DNA from: an uncultured delta proteobacterium
Lineage (GTDB): Bacteria; Myxococcota; Myxococcia; Myxococcales; 40CM-4-68-19
Assembly: GCA_903911145.1 (NCBI GenBank)
Contig: CAIWCD010000018.1
Location: 62,001-126,000, forward strand
DNA length: 64,000 nucleotides
Reading direction: 5' to 3'
How positions within the stretch are numbered: the stretch's first letter is position 1; every line of letters begins with the position of its first letter. Shown in pieces: positions 51,854 through 61,315 of this stretch. The notes beneath the pieces were generated by a model. It saw only the letters and a program-made list of their open reading frames with translations. It was not told where the DNA came from and ran no database searches. A program made the position numbers and the translations under genes.

Positions 51854-53107
51854 ATGGCTCAAGCCTCGGTATCCGCCAAGACCTCCTCGCCGTCTGCATC
51901 CAAGCATCCCGTCTGGGTGTGGGAGGGCAAGACGCGCGCGGGCGAGACGAGGAAGGGCGAGATGGAGGCCGCTGACGAGGCGGGCGTGATGTCGCGCCTG
52001 CGTCAGATGCAGCTGCAGAACGTCCGGGTGAAGAAGCGGCCGACGCAGATCGTCCTGCCGCGTTTCGGCACCGGGATCACCAACAAGGATCTCGTCATCT
52101 TCACGCGGCAGTTCGCGACGATGATCGACGCGGGTCTGCCGCTGGTGCAGTGCCTCGACATTCTCGCCACGCAGCTCGACAATCTCGCGTTCCGCGAAGT
52201 GCTCACGAAGGTGAAGCAGAAAGTCGAGTCCGGCTCGACGCTGGCCGATGCGCTCGGCGATCACCCGGACGTCTTCGACACGCTCTACGTGCAGCTCGTT
52301 GCGGCAGGCGAGGTGGGCGGCATCCTCGACACGATTCTCCAGCGGCTCGCCGCGTACATCGAGAAGGCAGAGAAGCTCAAAGCGAAGGTCAAGGGCGCGC
52401 TCACCTATCCGGTCGTCGTGCTCTGCGTCGCCGTGGGCGTGACCGTGGTGCTGCTGCTCTTCGTCACCCCGACGTTCGAAAAGATGTTCAAGGACTTCGG
52501 CGGCACGATGCCCGCGCCCACGCAGTTCATCATCGACCTCTCGAAGTGGCTGCAGAGCTACTTCCTGATCATGGTGGTGGTGATCGTCGCGGTGATCCTC
52601 GGCTTCCGCCAATACTTGAAGTGGCCGAAGGGGCGCGAGCAGTTCGATGCCTTTTCGATCAAGACGCCGATCTTCGGGCCGCTCATCCGCAAGGTCGCGG
52701 TCGCGCGCTTCACGCGCACGCTGGGCACGATGATCAGCTCGGGCGTTCCCATCCTCGACGGACTCGAGGTGGTGGCGAAAACGGCGGGAAACAAGACGGT
52801 CGAGGCGGCGATTCGCTACACGCGCGACAAGATCTCCGAAGGCAAGACGATGGTGCAGCCGCTGCAGGAAACGAAGGTCTTCCCGCCGATGGTCGTGCAG
52901 ATGATCGGCGTCGGCGAGGCCACGGGCGCGATGGACATCATGCTCACCAAGATCGCCGACTTCTACGACGATGAGGTCGACGCGGCGGTCGCGGCGCTCA
53001 CCAGCATGATCGAACCGGTCATGATGGTCTTCCTCGGCGGCGTCGTCGGCGGCTTCCTCGTCGCGATGTATCTGCCGATCTTCTCGATCGCCGGCTCGAT
53101 CAAGTGA
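51854..53107 (+). CDS. pilC: Type IV pilus inner-membrane platform protein PilC
   Basis: 417 aa from the ATG at 51854 with CAGGAG upstream. Two GspF-family halves: VIFTRQFATMIDAGLPLVQC near residue 80 and VARFTRTLGTMISSGVPILD near 280, each followed by membrane helices (VVLCVAVGVTVVLLLFVTPT; VMMVFLGGVVGGFLVAMYLP). It anchors the PilB/PilT motors. Its stop overlaps the GTG start of pilS. Confidence 0.96.
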   Translation: MAQASVSAKTSSPSASKHPVWVWEGKTRAGETRKGEMEAADEAGVMSRLRQMQLQNVRVKKRPTQIVLPRFGTGITNKDLVIFTRQFATMIDAGLPLVQCLDILATQLDNLAFREVLTKVKQKVESGSTLADALGDHPDVFDTLYVQLVAAGEVGGILDTILQRLAAYIEKAEKLKAKVKGALTYPVVVLCVAVGVTVVLLLFVTPTFEKMFKDFGGTMPAPTQFIIDLSKWLQSYFLIMVVVIVAVILGFRQYLKWPKGREQFDAFSIKTPIFGPLIRKVAVARFTRTLGTMISSGVPILDGLEVVAKTAGNKTVEAAIRYTRDKISEGKTMVQPLQETKVFPPMVVQMIGVGEATGAMDIMLTKIADFYDDEVDAAVAALTSMIEPVMMVFLGGVVGGFLVAMYLPIFSIAGSIK

Positions 53108-54768
53108 CCGAGGCGGGCACGCCCGCAGCGGGTCCGCTTCCGGAGCGCTCGACGCGGCCTGCGCCGAATCTCTACAACAAGCTCCTCGCGCTCACGGGCG
53201 CTCGACTGCTCGTCGGCACGGCGCTCCTCGGCGCAACGGCGTGGCTGACACTTGGCTCGGGCGCGGAGTTCGTTCGCAGCGTCGAGGGCCTGCTCTACGG
53301 AATCATCGCGTCGATCTACGTCGCGTCGCTCATCTCCGTCTTCTTCCTCCGCGCCGGCCGCTACCTCACCTTCATCGGCTACGCGCAGATGGTCGGCGAC
53401 ATCGCCGCCGCGACTGGGCTCGTCTACCTGACCGGCGGCGCCGAGAGCATCTTCACCATTCTCTATCCGCTCGCGATCGTGAACGGCGCGATCGGCCTCT
53501 CGCGCAAGGGCGCGAACATCGCGGCGCTCTGCGCGGCGGCGGCGTTTCTCGTTCTCTCCATCGGGAGCGAGCGAGGGCTCATCGGCCAGCCGGTCTACCT
53601 CGAGCACGCCGCGATGCCGACGCCGCGGTTGTTGCTCACGCTGGCCGCGAATCTCTCCGCGTTCCTCCTCACCGCAGCGCTCGCGGGCTATCTCGCCGAC
53701 GCGTTGGTGGGCGCGCGTCGGCAGCTCAAGCGCGCCGAGTCCGAACTCACGGCGCTCTCCGCGCTGCACGAGAGCATCGTCCACTCCATCTCCAGCGGCA
53801 TCCTCACCATCGACAGCACCCAACACATCACGTTCATCAATCCGGCCGGCGAAGAGATCTGCGGGCGCACGTTTGCGCAGCTGCGCGGCAAGAATCTGCG
53901 CGAGGACTTCCCCGCGTTCTCCGATGCGCTCAGCCTCGGCCAGCTTGGTCGCGGTGAGACGGTGTTCGCGCACGCCGATCTCTCGGAGCGGATCCTCGGC
54001 TATTCGCTTGCCCCGTTGGTGGATCCGGGCTCGCCCGCGCGGCCGGGATTTGTCGTCGTCTTTCAGGACCTGAGCAATCTGCGTCGGATGGAGGAGTCGG
54101 TCAGGCGCAGCGATCGGTTGGCCGCCGTGGGCCAGCTCGCCGCTGGACTCGCGCACGAGATCCGCAATCCGCTTGCGTCGATGACCGGCTCGATCGAGCT
54201 GCTCGCGGGTGCGCCCCAGCTCGACGCCAATGATCGTCGCCTGATGAAGATCGTGCTGCGCGAGAGCGAGCGCCTCGAGCTGCTCGTGCGTGACTTCCTC
54301 ACGTTCGCCAAGCCCAAGCAGGTGGAGCTGGCGCGGCTCTCTCTTTCTGCGCTGGTGGGCGAGCTGCTTGAGGTCTTCCACCCCACGGCGCTTGGTGCTG
54401 GTCTGACTGTACTTCGCGAAATCGACGAGCCGGTCTTCGTGCGCGGCGACGAGAGTCTGCTTCGCCAGCTCGTCTGGAATCTGCTGCGCAACGCCGCCGA
54501 TGCGACGCCGTCGGGCGGCTCGGTGCGCGTGCAGGTGCGCACCGACAAGACCGAGGCGCACCTGATCGTTCAGGACAGCGGCGCTGGGATCTCCGCCGCC
54601 GATCGTGGGCGCATCTTCGAGCCGTTCTTCACGACCAAAGATGGCGGCTCGGGATTGGGGCTCTCGATCGTCCAGCGCACCATCGAGGCGCACGGCGGTC
54701 GGGTCGAGCTCGAATCCTCGCCGGGGCGCGGCAGCACGTTCATCGTCATTCTTCCTCTCTCCGGCTGA
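53104..54768 (+). CDS. pilS: Sensor histidine kinase PilS
   Basis: 554 aa from a GTG overlapping the pilC stop (GTGA). About six hydrophobic segments in the first 200 residues form the membrane sensor. Next a PAS domain (ILTIDSTQHITFINPAGEEI), the dimerisation/phospho-His box AAGLAHEIRNPLASM, the N box LVWNLLRNAADATPSG, and the ATP lid motifs DSGAGISAAD and GGSGLGLSIVQRTIEAHGG. This is the partner of PilR, 12 bp downstream, controlling pilA transcription. Confidence 0.95.
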   Translation: MTEAGTPAAGPLPERSTRPAPNLYNKLLALTGARLLVGTALLGATAWLTLGSGAEFVRSVEGLLYGIIASIYVASLISVFFLRAGRYLTFIGYAQMVGDIAAATGLVYLTGGAESIFTILYPLAIVNGAIGLSRKGANIAALCAAAAFLVLSIGSERGLIGQPVYLEHAAMPTPRLLLTLAANLSAFLLTAALAGYLADALVGARRQLKRAESELTALSALHESIVHSISSGILTIDSTQHITFINPAGEEICGRTFAQLRGKNLREDFPAFSDALSLGQLGRGETVFAHADLSERILGYSLAPLVDPGSPARPGFVVVFQDLSNLRRMEESVRRSDRLAAVGQLAAGLAHEIRNPLASMTGSIELLAGAPQLDANDRRLMKIVLRESERLELLVRDFLTFAKPKQVELARLSLSALVGELLEVFHPTALGAGLTVLREIDEPVFVRGDESLLRQLVWNLLRNAADATPSGGSVRVQVRTDKTEAHLIVQDSGAGISAADRGRIFEPFFTTKDGGSGLGLSIVQRTIEAHGGRVELESSPGRGSTFIVILPLSG

Positions 54769-54780
54769 TAGAGTCCCGAT

Positions 54781-56229
54781 ATGGCGCGCGTGCTCGTGGT
54801 CGACGATCAGCAGTCGATGCGGGAGTATCTCGAGGAGCTGCTGCGGCGTGCCGGTCACGCGGCGCAGCTCGTCGCGACGGTCCAGGCTGCGGCCTCGGCG
54901 CTTGAGGGCGACGAGATTGAGCTCGTCATCACCGATGTGATGCTCGGCCGCCAGAGCGGGCTGGACGTGCTCCGCCGCGCCTCTCAATCACGCGCGCACC
55001 CCGCGGTGATCGTGATGACCGCCTACGGGACCGACGAGATCAAACGCGAGGCGCTGGAGCTGGGTGCGCGCTTCATCACCAAGCCGTTCAAGAACGACGA
55101 GCTCATGCAGCTCGTGCACCTGAGTCTTGAGCACCAGTCGCTCGCTCACTCGAACGAAACCCTCCGCGCGCAGCTCTCGGGCAAGTCGTCGGCCGCGCCC
55201 GCCTGGGTGGAGCAGAGCACCGTGATGCGCTCGATCTCCGCGCTGGTCGCGAAGGTCGCGCCCACGCGTACGACCGTGCTGATCATGGGCGAGAGCGGCG
55301 TTGGCAAGGAGTTCATCGCGCGCACGCTGCACATGCAGAGCCCTCGCGTTGAGGCGCCATTCGTCCCGGTGAACTGCGCGGCGATCCCCGAGGGCCTCAT
55401 CGAGAGCGAGCTGTTCGGTCACGTGCGCGGCGCGTTCACGGGCGCGCAAGGGCCGCGCGACGGACTCTTCACGGCGGCGAACGGGGGCACGCTGTTTCTC
55501 GATGAGATCGGCGAGCTCCCTCTGGGAATGCAGGTCAAGCTCCTGCGTGCGATCCAGGAGCGCAAGATCCGTCCCGTCGGCGCAAGCCGCGACCTTGAGG
55601 TCGACGTGCGTCTGGTCGCGGCCACCAACCGGGACCTCGCCGCGGCAGTCAAGGCGGGCCAGTTCCGCGAAGATCTCTACTATCGACTGAACGTGATCCA
55701 GCTCCAGGTTCCGCCACTGCGCGAACGACGCGAGGACATCGGCGCGCTCGCTGATCAGTTCCTCTCGCGCTTCGCAAGCGAGCAGGGCCGCACGCCGCTC
55801 ACGCTGACGGCCGAGGCGCGACGCCGTCTCGAGGCGTACGACTTTCCCGGCAACATCCGCGAGCTGAAGAATCTCATCGAGCGTGCCGTCGCGTTGTCCG
55901 AGGGCAGCGAAGTGACGCTCGATGCGCTGCCGATCTCGTCGCGGCTCGCCCGCGCGCCGGAACCACTCTCGCCCGATGCTCCGCTCGCGCCCGGCTTCTC
56001 TCTCGAGCAGCATCTGACGGCGATCGAGAAGAGCCTGATCGATCGCGCGCTGGTGCAGGCCCACGGAGTGAAGAAGAACGCCGCGGCCTTGCTGGGCTTG
56101 ACTTTCCGGCAGTTCCGCCACCGCGTGAAGAAGCTCGCAGAGCCGGTCGGTGCATCCGGTGTCGACGCGAATATCGACGCGAATGTCGACGCCGGTGACG
56201 ACGAAGACGATCCGCGCGACGAGCCATGA
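54781..56229 (+). CDS. pilR: Sigma-54-dependent response regulator PilR
   Basis: 482 aa. Receiver domain with [15 protein letters not shown] and the phospho-acceptor Asp in LVITDVMLG, plus TAYGT and KPF. The AAA+ domain has Walker A GESGVGKE, the sigma-54 contact GAFTGAQ, Walker [12 protein letters not shown], and [12 protein letters not shown] Fis-type helix-turn-helix near the C-terminus ([20 protein letters not shown]) binds DNA. An acidic tail ([16 protein letters not shown]) follows it and is unusual. It should activate pilA from the sigma-54 promoter at 58725-58742. Confidence 0.95.
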   Translation: MARVLVVDDQQSMREYLEELLRRAGHAAQLVATVQAAASALEGDEIELVITDVMLGRQSGLDVLRRASQSRAHPAVIVMTAYGTDEIKREALELGARFITKPFKNDELMQLVHLSLEHQSLAHSNETLRAQLSGKSSAAPAWVEQSTVMRSISALVAKVAPTRTTVLIMGESGVGKEFIARTLHMQSPRVEAPFVPVNCAAIPEGLIESELFGHVRGAFTGAQGPRDGLFTAANGGTLFLDEIGELPLGMQVKLLRAIQERKIRPVGASRDLEVDVRLVAATNRDLAAAVKAGQFREDLYYRLNVIQLQVPPLRERREDIGALADQFLSRFASEQGRTPLTLTAEARRRLEAYDFPGNIRELKNLIERAVALSEGSEVTLDALPISSRLARAPEPLSPDAPLAPGFSLEQHLTAIEKSLIDRALVQAHGVKKNAAALLGLTFRQFRHRVKKLAEPVGASGVDANIDANVDAGDDEDDPRDEP

Positions 56230-56253
56230 GCGCGGGCACGAGCGCCGCAGCGG

Positions 56254-57033
56254 CTACTTGAGATCGCGCTTGCGGAACACGATCACCGCGAGCGTGAGCA
56301 GCACCGCCGCGTACGACAGCCCGTAGAGCGCGCCCGTCCAGACCGCGTGGGACGCGACCGGCAGGTTGCTCGCCGCTTGCGCCTTGAGGTCGAGCAGGCC
56401 CAGGTCGGGAAGAATCCGATAGGCGGCGCTGGTGGCGAGCTTCGCCGCTTCGCTGTGGCTGCGCTTGCCGAACGCCTGCAGATCGCCGAGCAGATGGCCG
56501 ATGAGAAAGAGCGAGAGCGAGAACGCGGCGGCGAGCATTGGCGTGGTGAAGCTGCCGAAGAAGATCGCCGCGGCCGAGAGAACCGCGAGCTCGATGAAGA
56601 TGAGCAGCATCGCCTGCAGCGCGGTCTGCGAGATGCCATAGCCGGCCATATGCAGCACGAGCCCGAGCACGCCCATCATGACCAGAACGTTGAGCGCGAG
56701 CACGAGCAGCAGCCCCGCATAACGACCGAGCAGGAACGTCCCGCGCGACAGAGGCCGTGCCAGTGTCGGGTAGATCGTGCGCCGATCGATCTCTCCCGCG
56801 ACGAGCCCGACCCCGATGAGAATCGAGATGAGCATCCCGACGATCTGCGTGGCCGCGAGCCCCATGTCGAGAATGATTCGATCCCATTGGCCGATCGTCA
56901 GCTGCGCCACGAACATCGAGCTGGCGATGAGCAGCACCGCGAAGATGAGCAGGTTGTAGAGCAGCTTGCTGCGCACGAGTTCGCGCAGCGTATTGCCGGC
57001 GAGCACCACGAGCTGTGTCGCGAACGCATTCAT
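56254..57033 (-). CDS. pilI: ABC-2 type transporter permease, PilI-like
   Basis: 259 aa with six hydrophobic segments; the N-terminus ATQLVVLAGNTLRELVRSKL and the block GEIDRRTIYPTLARPLSRGT are typical of ABC-2 permeases. The name PilI is assigned from gene neighbourhood: in Myxococcus xanthus, pilG, pilH and pilI encode an ABC system needed for pilus assembly between pilA and pilD. Its probable ATPase (pilH) lies 4.3 kb away on the other strand. It overlaps the upstream gene by 4 nt. Confidence 0.82.
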   Translation of the reverse strand: MNAFATQLVVLAGNTLRELVRSKLLYNLLIFAVLLIASSMFVAQLTIGQWDRIILDMGLAATQIVGMLISILIGVGLVAGEIDRRTIYPTLARPLSRGTFLLGRYAGLLLVLALNVLVMMGVLGLVLHMAGYGISQTALQAMLLIFIELAVLSAAAIFFGSFTTPMLAAAFSLSLFLIGHLLGDLQAFGKRSHSEAAKLATSAAYRILPDLGLLDLKAQAASNLPVASHAVWTGALYGLSYAAVLLTLAVIVFRKRDLK

Positions 57034-57953
57034 TGCGGAATCACTCCTGCCTGGTTCTGCGCCTTGTTGCGGATCTGCAGCCGTTCGCCGTGCGTCGAAT
57101 GGACCGCGCCGAGCGCATCGATGAAGTAGCTGCCGCCGTGCGGCTCTGCGGGGATGGCTGGGATGATGCCGCTGGAGACCAGCGCGTCGAGTCGCTCAGG
57201 AAGCCGTCCCGTCTGCGCGCGAAAGCGAACCACCGCCGCATCGAGGTCTCTAGCGCCTCGTTCCATCGCAATGTCGAGCAGCCGGTTCTGCCACTCCGCC
57301 CGCGTCGACTCCTCGCTCGACTGCGCGAGCATGGTCTGCGCGAGCTGCCCGGCGAACGCGAGGTCTCCTGCGTGCGCCGCCACGCGTGTGGCCAGCATCG
57401 CCAGATACGCGGGCGCGCCCTCAAGCCGCGCCGCCGCCGCGAACTGCACGGCAGCCTCCTCGCGCTTCTCCAGGTAGTAGGACTCGATAAAGCCAAGCAG
57501 GAAATGGATCTGCCAGTCATCGGCGCGCTCGACCGCTCCCCGCTTGAGAAGCGTCTCCGCCGCGAAGATGCCTCCCTCCATTCCATCGGTCGTGTGCCGC
57601 GGCAGCGCATCTCCCGCGAATCGATAGGCGCCGCGAAACTTCGGATCGAGATCGGTCGAGTAGGTGAGCAGCTTCGCGAGCAGTCGATCTTCATGCAGCC
57701 CCTCGGCGAGCGTGATGTTGCTCTTGCGCGCACCGAAGACCTGGATCGCCTCGAGGAACGTGAGGTCGGCGACCAGTGATCGCAACCCGAATGAGAATGG
57801 CCGCGCCACCGCGGGAGGAAAGGGCGGGACGTCGATGGCGAGTTCGACCGCAGGCGGCCTCGCCTCCTCCGCGGCCTGGCGCACGAACCCCGTCGCCGCG
57901 ACGAGGGCGACGAGAGCGGCGATGCCCGCCAGCGCTGCGGCGTTGCGTTGCAT
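57030..57953 (-). CDS. pilG: Pilus accessory protein, PilG-like by position
   Basis: 307 aa from the ATG at 57953. An N-terminal membrane anchor (AAALAGIAALVALVAATGFV) is followed by a helical, repeat-rich region of TPR character (LAKLLTYSTDLDPKFRGAYR, HFLLGFIESYYLEKREEAAV, APAYLAMLATRVAAHAGDLA). The C-terminal part (LPERLDALVSSGIIPAIPAE ... GSYFIDALGAV) resembles a pilin/pseudopilin-type beta segment. The name rests on synteny: translational coupling with the PilI-like permease (ATGA) and position next to pilA. The start could instead be upstream (MRLQAER), but the chosen ATG directly precedes the hydrophobic anchor. Confidence 0.7.
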   Translation of the reverse strand: MQRNAAALAGIAALVALVAATGFVRQAAEEARPPAVELAIDVPPFPPAVARPFSFGLRSLVADLTFLEAIQVFGARKSNITLAEGLHEDRLLAKLLTYSTDLDPKFRGAYRFAGDALPRHTTDGMEGGIFAAETLLKRGAVERADDWQIHFLLGFIESYYLEKREEAAVQFAAAARLEGAPAYLAMLATRVAAHAGDLAFAGQLAQTMLAQSSEESTRAEWQNRLLDIAMERGARDLDAAVVRFRAQTGRLPERLDALVSSGIIPAIPAEPHGGSYFIDALGAVHSTHGERLQIRNKAQNQAGVIPQ

Positions 57954-58035
57954 GGTCACGATGGTAGCAGCGACTCTCTCTGCCTGAAGGCGCATTCGCG
58001 AGCGGCCTGACTCTTTTCCTCGCGGTGGACTGCGC

Positions 58036-58068
58036 AAAAAAAAAGAGCGAGCCCGAAGGCCCGCTCTT
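58036..58068 (-). terminator. Rho-independent terminator of pilA
   Basis: Read on the minus strand: AGAGCGGGCC-TTCG-GGCTCGCTCT, a 10-bp stem with one mismatch and a UUCG tetraloop, followed by a run of nine T. It lies 27 bp past the pilA stop codon and separates pilA from pilG. Confidence 0.93.
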
Positions 58069-58094
58069 GTTGCGAACAACGACCAGCCGTTCGG

Positions 58095-58676
58095 CTAGTG
58101 GACCACGTCGTTGTAGTCGTTCGAAGGCTCGCCACCCGAGTTGTTGCCGAGGGAGTCGGTCGCGGTGCAGGTGCGGCTCAGCGTCGAGATCGACCAGACG
58201 TCAAGCAACGTGTCGGTGTCGATGTTGCCGACCGCAGCGCCGGCCCAGTCGGACGCGCTCGTCACAGTGCTCGGAATCGTCGGGCCCGCACCACAAGTGG
58301 TGCCGATCGTCGTCGTGGTCGCGGCCGTGCCGTACTTGAACGCATCGGCGGCGACGCCGGTCGCGGTGGTTCCGACAACTTCCGTGGTCGTGGTGCGGTC
58401 CGTGAGCGCGGTGCCGCCGAGGAAGTAGTTGTAGCGGTTGTTGCGCTCGGGAGAGAAGCCGACTTCGCCAACCAGTGTCGACCAGCGATCCTTCTCCGCG
58501 AAGAACGCCTTCTCGGCCGTGTACATCGCCTTGGTGTTCGACTTTGCCTCGCTCTGCTTCGAGCGGGCCTGGAACTTGATGAAGTTCGGGATGGCGATGG
58601 CGGCAAGGATGCCGATGATGGCGACGACGATCATCAGCTCGATGAGGGTAAAGCCCTTCAGAATTTTCTTGGTCAT
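58095..58676 (-). CDS. pilA: Major type IV pilin PilA
   Basis: 193 aa. Class IVa prepilin leader MTKKILKG is cut by PilD before Phe; the mature N-terminus FTLIELMIVVAIIGILAAIA has the conserved Glu5. The globular domain is Thr/Ser/Gly-rich (TTTTEVVGTTATGVAADAF), with two Cys (TTCGAG and SRTCTA) about 55 residues apart that could form the C-terminal disulfide loop. The rich Thr content offers possible O-glycosylation sites. Good ribosome site (CTGGAGAG). Preceded by a sigma-54 promoter and followed by a strong terminator, so it is transcribed alone. Confidence 0.95.
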   Translation of the reverse strand: MTKKILKGFTLIELMIVVAIIGILAAIAIPNFIKFQARSKQSEAKSNTKAMYTAEKAFFAEKDRWSTLVGEVGFSPERNNRYNYFLGGTALTDRTTTTEVVGTTATGVAADAFKYGTAATTTTIGTTCGAGPTIPSTVTSASDWAGAAVGNIDTDTLLDVWSISTLSRTCTATDSLGNNSGGEPSNDYNDVVH

Positions 58677-58724
58677 TTCAGCTCTCCAGATTTAAGGGGG
58701 ATTGCAGTCACTGCCCCGGACGAG

Positions 58725-58742
58725 GAGCAACTTCGGTGCCGC
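58725..58742 (-). promoter_or_regulatory. Sigma-54 (RpoN) promoter of pilA
   Basis: On the minus strand GCGGCACCGAAGTTGCTC contains GG and GC with exactly 10 bases between, and TTGCT at the -12 element. It places the transcription start about 39 nt before the pilA ATG. The adjacent pilR product has the GAFTGA motif needed to activate such a promoter. Confidence 0.8.
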
Positions 58743-58804
58743 GCACATTGCAGTGATTGTGAGGAGTTCGGCAAGAAAAGTAATCGACGCGGTGACAGAA
58801 GTTG

Positions 58805-61237
58805 TCAGTCAAGCGCCGCAAAGGGTCGATCGCGGCGCCCCTGCAGCGCAACACCCACAAGCAGCGCGGCCAGCACCAGAGCAGCGATCCAGATGCCTGC
58901 GGTCAGTCCCGTAGGCCAGAAATGCAACTCCACCCGATGCGCACCCGACGGGACCGCGACTGCGAGCGCGCAGACGTCGGCGACGAGCAACTGGGCCGGC
59001 TGACCATCGAGTTCCACGCGCCAACCGTCGTCGTAATGTTCCGAGACGACCAGGAGACGATCGGACGGAGCCAGCGTTTCGACCTCGATCCGCTCGGGGC
59101 TGAGGCGCCGATAGTTCGCGTCGCCCACCGGGCCGGGCCCATCGATTCTGCCGACGAGCCTCCCTTCGCCCGGCTCGAGGACGGCCGCCGTCCGGGGCGA
59201 GAATGCCGGGTCGAGCATCACTTCCATCGTCAGCGAGTTCGTCGGGGGCCGGAAGGCGCGCGCGACGAGAAATGCGCGCGGCTGTGGCGGGTTCTCGCGC
59301 AGCCAGAAGTCGTCGACGAGCGTAAATCCATCGCGGCTCGCCTCTCGTTCAGAGAGCTTGTCGCGGCCTGTCGTGAGGAAGCGCACGTCGAAGAGCGTGC
59401 CGAAGTTCGCCTTGGACGCGTACGTCATTCCGTAGCGGTAGTTCTCGTCGAAGAGTGAGAAGTAGGAGCCCGCGCTCTCGATGTGGAACAGCGAATCCAC
59501 TTGCGGGCCAAGTCCCGCGATGGTTGCGACCGAGGAGGAGAGCCGCGGATCGCTCCGGTCGAGGTGGGTGATCGACAGCTCTCCCATCGAGTAGAAGCGC
59601 CAACGACCCTCGCTCGGTCCAGCCCGGCGGGCCAGTTCTTCAGCGAGCGGCGGAGGGTGGCGGATCAGCTCGATGTTCGCGGTGAACAGCAGGTCGGACG
59701 CGTAGGTCATCTCGGCGGCGATGCAACAGGCGCACGACAGCGCTGCAGAGAATGCGGCCTTGCGCAGCGAGCGTGCGCGGTGGAGCGCGATGAGTCCGAG
59801 GGCGAGCGCCAGCAGCCCGGATGTCGCGAGTGCCGGCTCGAGGAGATCGAGCAGGCGCACCGGAGCCGCGTGCGCGTGAACATGGCCCCTCTCGAGCAGG
59901 AAGGAGATGGCCTGCGGCTCGTGGGTGATCAGCCATCGGCGCGCGCCAAAGAGTGCGCCGCTCATTGCCGCGCACAGGCCGAAGAGTGCCGCTGCGTGGC
60001 GCCGGCTCTGCAGCAGCGCGCTCTCGCTTCCGCGTGCGGCTGCGAGAGCAACCAGCAGTGAGGTCGGCCCGATCATCTTCTCTGCGTAGCGGAACAGACC
60101 GAAGCCGGGGATGAACCGCACGAGCAGCGCGTTCACGCCAAGCGCGTCCCCTGTCGACGCGAGAGCGAAGACCCCCGCGCCCACGGCCAACCAGCGGCCG
60201 CGGCGATCGGAAAAGAACGCGAAGAGTGCGAGGAGGATCGCGGGTACGCCCAGGCTGATGGCGTCCGAGAACGAGGCCCGGTCCGACGAATTGAAGTACT
60301 CCCAGAATGGAGTGAGGCCCGCCGCGTCGGTCTGCTCATCGATCGTGTCGTCGAACGCGCGGGGGATCATCAAGCCCAGCAGGCGCGCAGGCGCGACGAA
60401 GAAGCTCGCTCTCTCGGATTTGCTGATGCCGCTCCAGCGATCGGATCGGTGTGCCCGCAGTCCGCCGGGAAGGACTGCGGGCATCGAGAGCGCGAGGGCA
60501 GCGCCGCCCCAGAGCGCGATCAGCCCGCATGCGCGAAGGCCTGAAAGCGCGCGCGCACGAAGGCCTCCTTGTGCGCGCGAGATCCAGAGGGACAGCGCGC
60601 ACGGCCCCGCGATGAGCGCCGCGAACAGCGCGGATTGTGGCTCGCCCGCATAGTTGCACAAGGCAAGTAATAACGACGCGCCGAGGAGGCGCTTTGCCGA
60701 GGGGCGCTCGCCCAACCAGAGCAGCCCGGCGCACGCTGCCGGAACGTGGGCCGGGCCGAGCGCGTAGGGAAGATTCGAGGCGGTCATCGAGACGAGGTAG
60801 CCCGAGCCGCTGTAGACGATCCCGGCGACCGCTGCGGGCCAGGGGGCGGTGCCAAGCTTGCGCGCGAGCCAGTAGGCGCCCACGGCCGCGATGGGCAGCG
60901 CGAGCAGATGGTTGAGCTTGAAGGCCAGCTCAAACGGCAGCAGCGGGTAGAGCAGCGTGAAGGGATGCAGCAGGCCGGGACTGATCTGACCGAGCAGCGA
61001 AATGCCGCTGTCGGTCCACGGATCCCAGAGCGGGAGTTCACCTCGGGAGAGCCGCTCCGCGATGTACTGCTTGACCGGATAGTAGAGCCGGATCGTGTCG
61101 CGGTAGTGCAGTTGCAGGCGGGGCGAGAGGACTGGCAGGCAGAGGGCGAGCGTCGAGGCGACCGCGGTCGCAAGAGGGAGCGCTGCGGCGATCCGGCTCG
61201 GCGGCGGAGTTGTCGTCGTCGACGCTCGTTCTTGCAT
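58805..61237 (-). CDS. YfhO-family polytopic membrane protein
   Basis: 810 aa from the ATG at 61237. About 12 hydrophobic segments span residues 20-560. The N-terminal loop YRDTIRLYYPVKQYIAERLS then SRGELPLWDPWTDSGISLLG is the YfhO signature, placed in a region where GT-C glycosyltransferases have catalytic acids. The C-terminal 250 residues are periplasmic and beta-rich (SERIEVETLAPSDRLLVVSE, YDDGWRVELDGQPAQLLVAD). YfhO proteins have been linked to glycosylation of surface polymers. Located between pilA and pilH, it might modify pilin or a co-exported glycan (inference). No strong ribosome site. Confidence 0.82.
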   Translation of the reverse strand: MQERASTTTTPPPSRIAAALPLATAVASTLALCLPVLSPRLQLHYRDTIRLYYPVKQYIAERLSRGELPLWDPWTDSGISLLGQISPGLLHPFTLLYPLLPFELAFKLNHLLALPIAAVGAYWLARKLGTAPWPAAVAGIVYSGSGYLVSMTASNLPYALGPAHVPAACAGLLWLGERPSAKRLLGASLLLALCNYAGEPQSALFAALIAGPCALSLWISRAQGGLRARALSGLRACGLIALWGGAALALSMPAVLPGGLRAHRSDRWSGISKSERASFFVAPARLLGLMIPRAFDDTIDEQTDAAGLTPFWEYFNSSDRASFSDAISLGVPAILLALFAFFSDRRGRWLAVGAGVFALASTGDALGVNALLVRFIPGFGLFRYAEKMIGPTSLLVALAAARGSESALLQSRRHAAALFGLCAAMSGALFGARRWLITHEPQAISFLLERGHVHAHAAPVRLLDLLEPALATSGLLALALGLIALHRARSLRKAAFSAALSCACCIAAEMTYASDLLFTANIELIRHPPPLAEELARRAGPSEGRWRFYSMGELSITHLDRSDPRLSSSVATIAGLGPQVDSLFHIESAGSYFSLFDENYRYGMTYASKANFGTLFDVRFLTTGRDKLSEREASRDGFTLVDDFWLRENPPQPRAFLVARAFRPPTNSLTMEVMLDPAFSPRTAAVLEPGEGRLVGRIDGPGPVGDANYRRLSPERIEVETLAPSDRLLVVSEHYDDGWRVELDGQPAQLLVADVCALAVAVPSGAHRVELHFWPTGLTAGIWIAALVLAALLVGVALQGRRDRPFAALD

Positions 61238-61244
61238 CGCGGCG

Positions 61245-61261
61245 TTATCGATTGTTATCGA
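61245..61261. promoter_or_regulatory. TTATCGA pair, 10 bp apart, in the yfhO-pilH divergent spacer
   Basis: TTATCGA at 61245-61251 and 61255-61261 (TCGATAA on the minus strand), start-to-start 10 bp. Mirror arrangement of the pair before pilT. It lies only 8 bp from the yfhO start codon. Confidence 0.45.
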
Positions 61262-61300
61262 TCGCCGCGCAATCGCAGGTCCGTAGAGCGAGGAGAGCCC

Positions 61301-61315
61301 ATTGTCCGAGACAAT
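61301..61315. promoter_or_regulatory. Perfect 15-bp palindrome covering the pilH start codon
   Basis: ATTGTC-CGA-GACAAT; the TTG start codon of pilH is bases 2-4 of the palindrome. It could be a repressor site or an RNA hairpin that limits translation. Confidence 0.4.
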
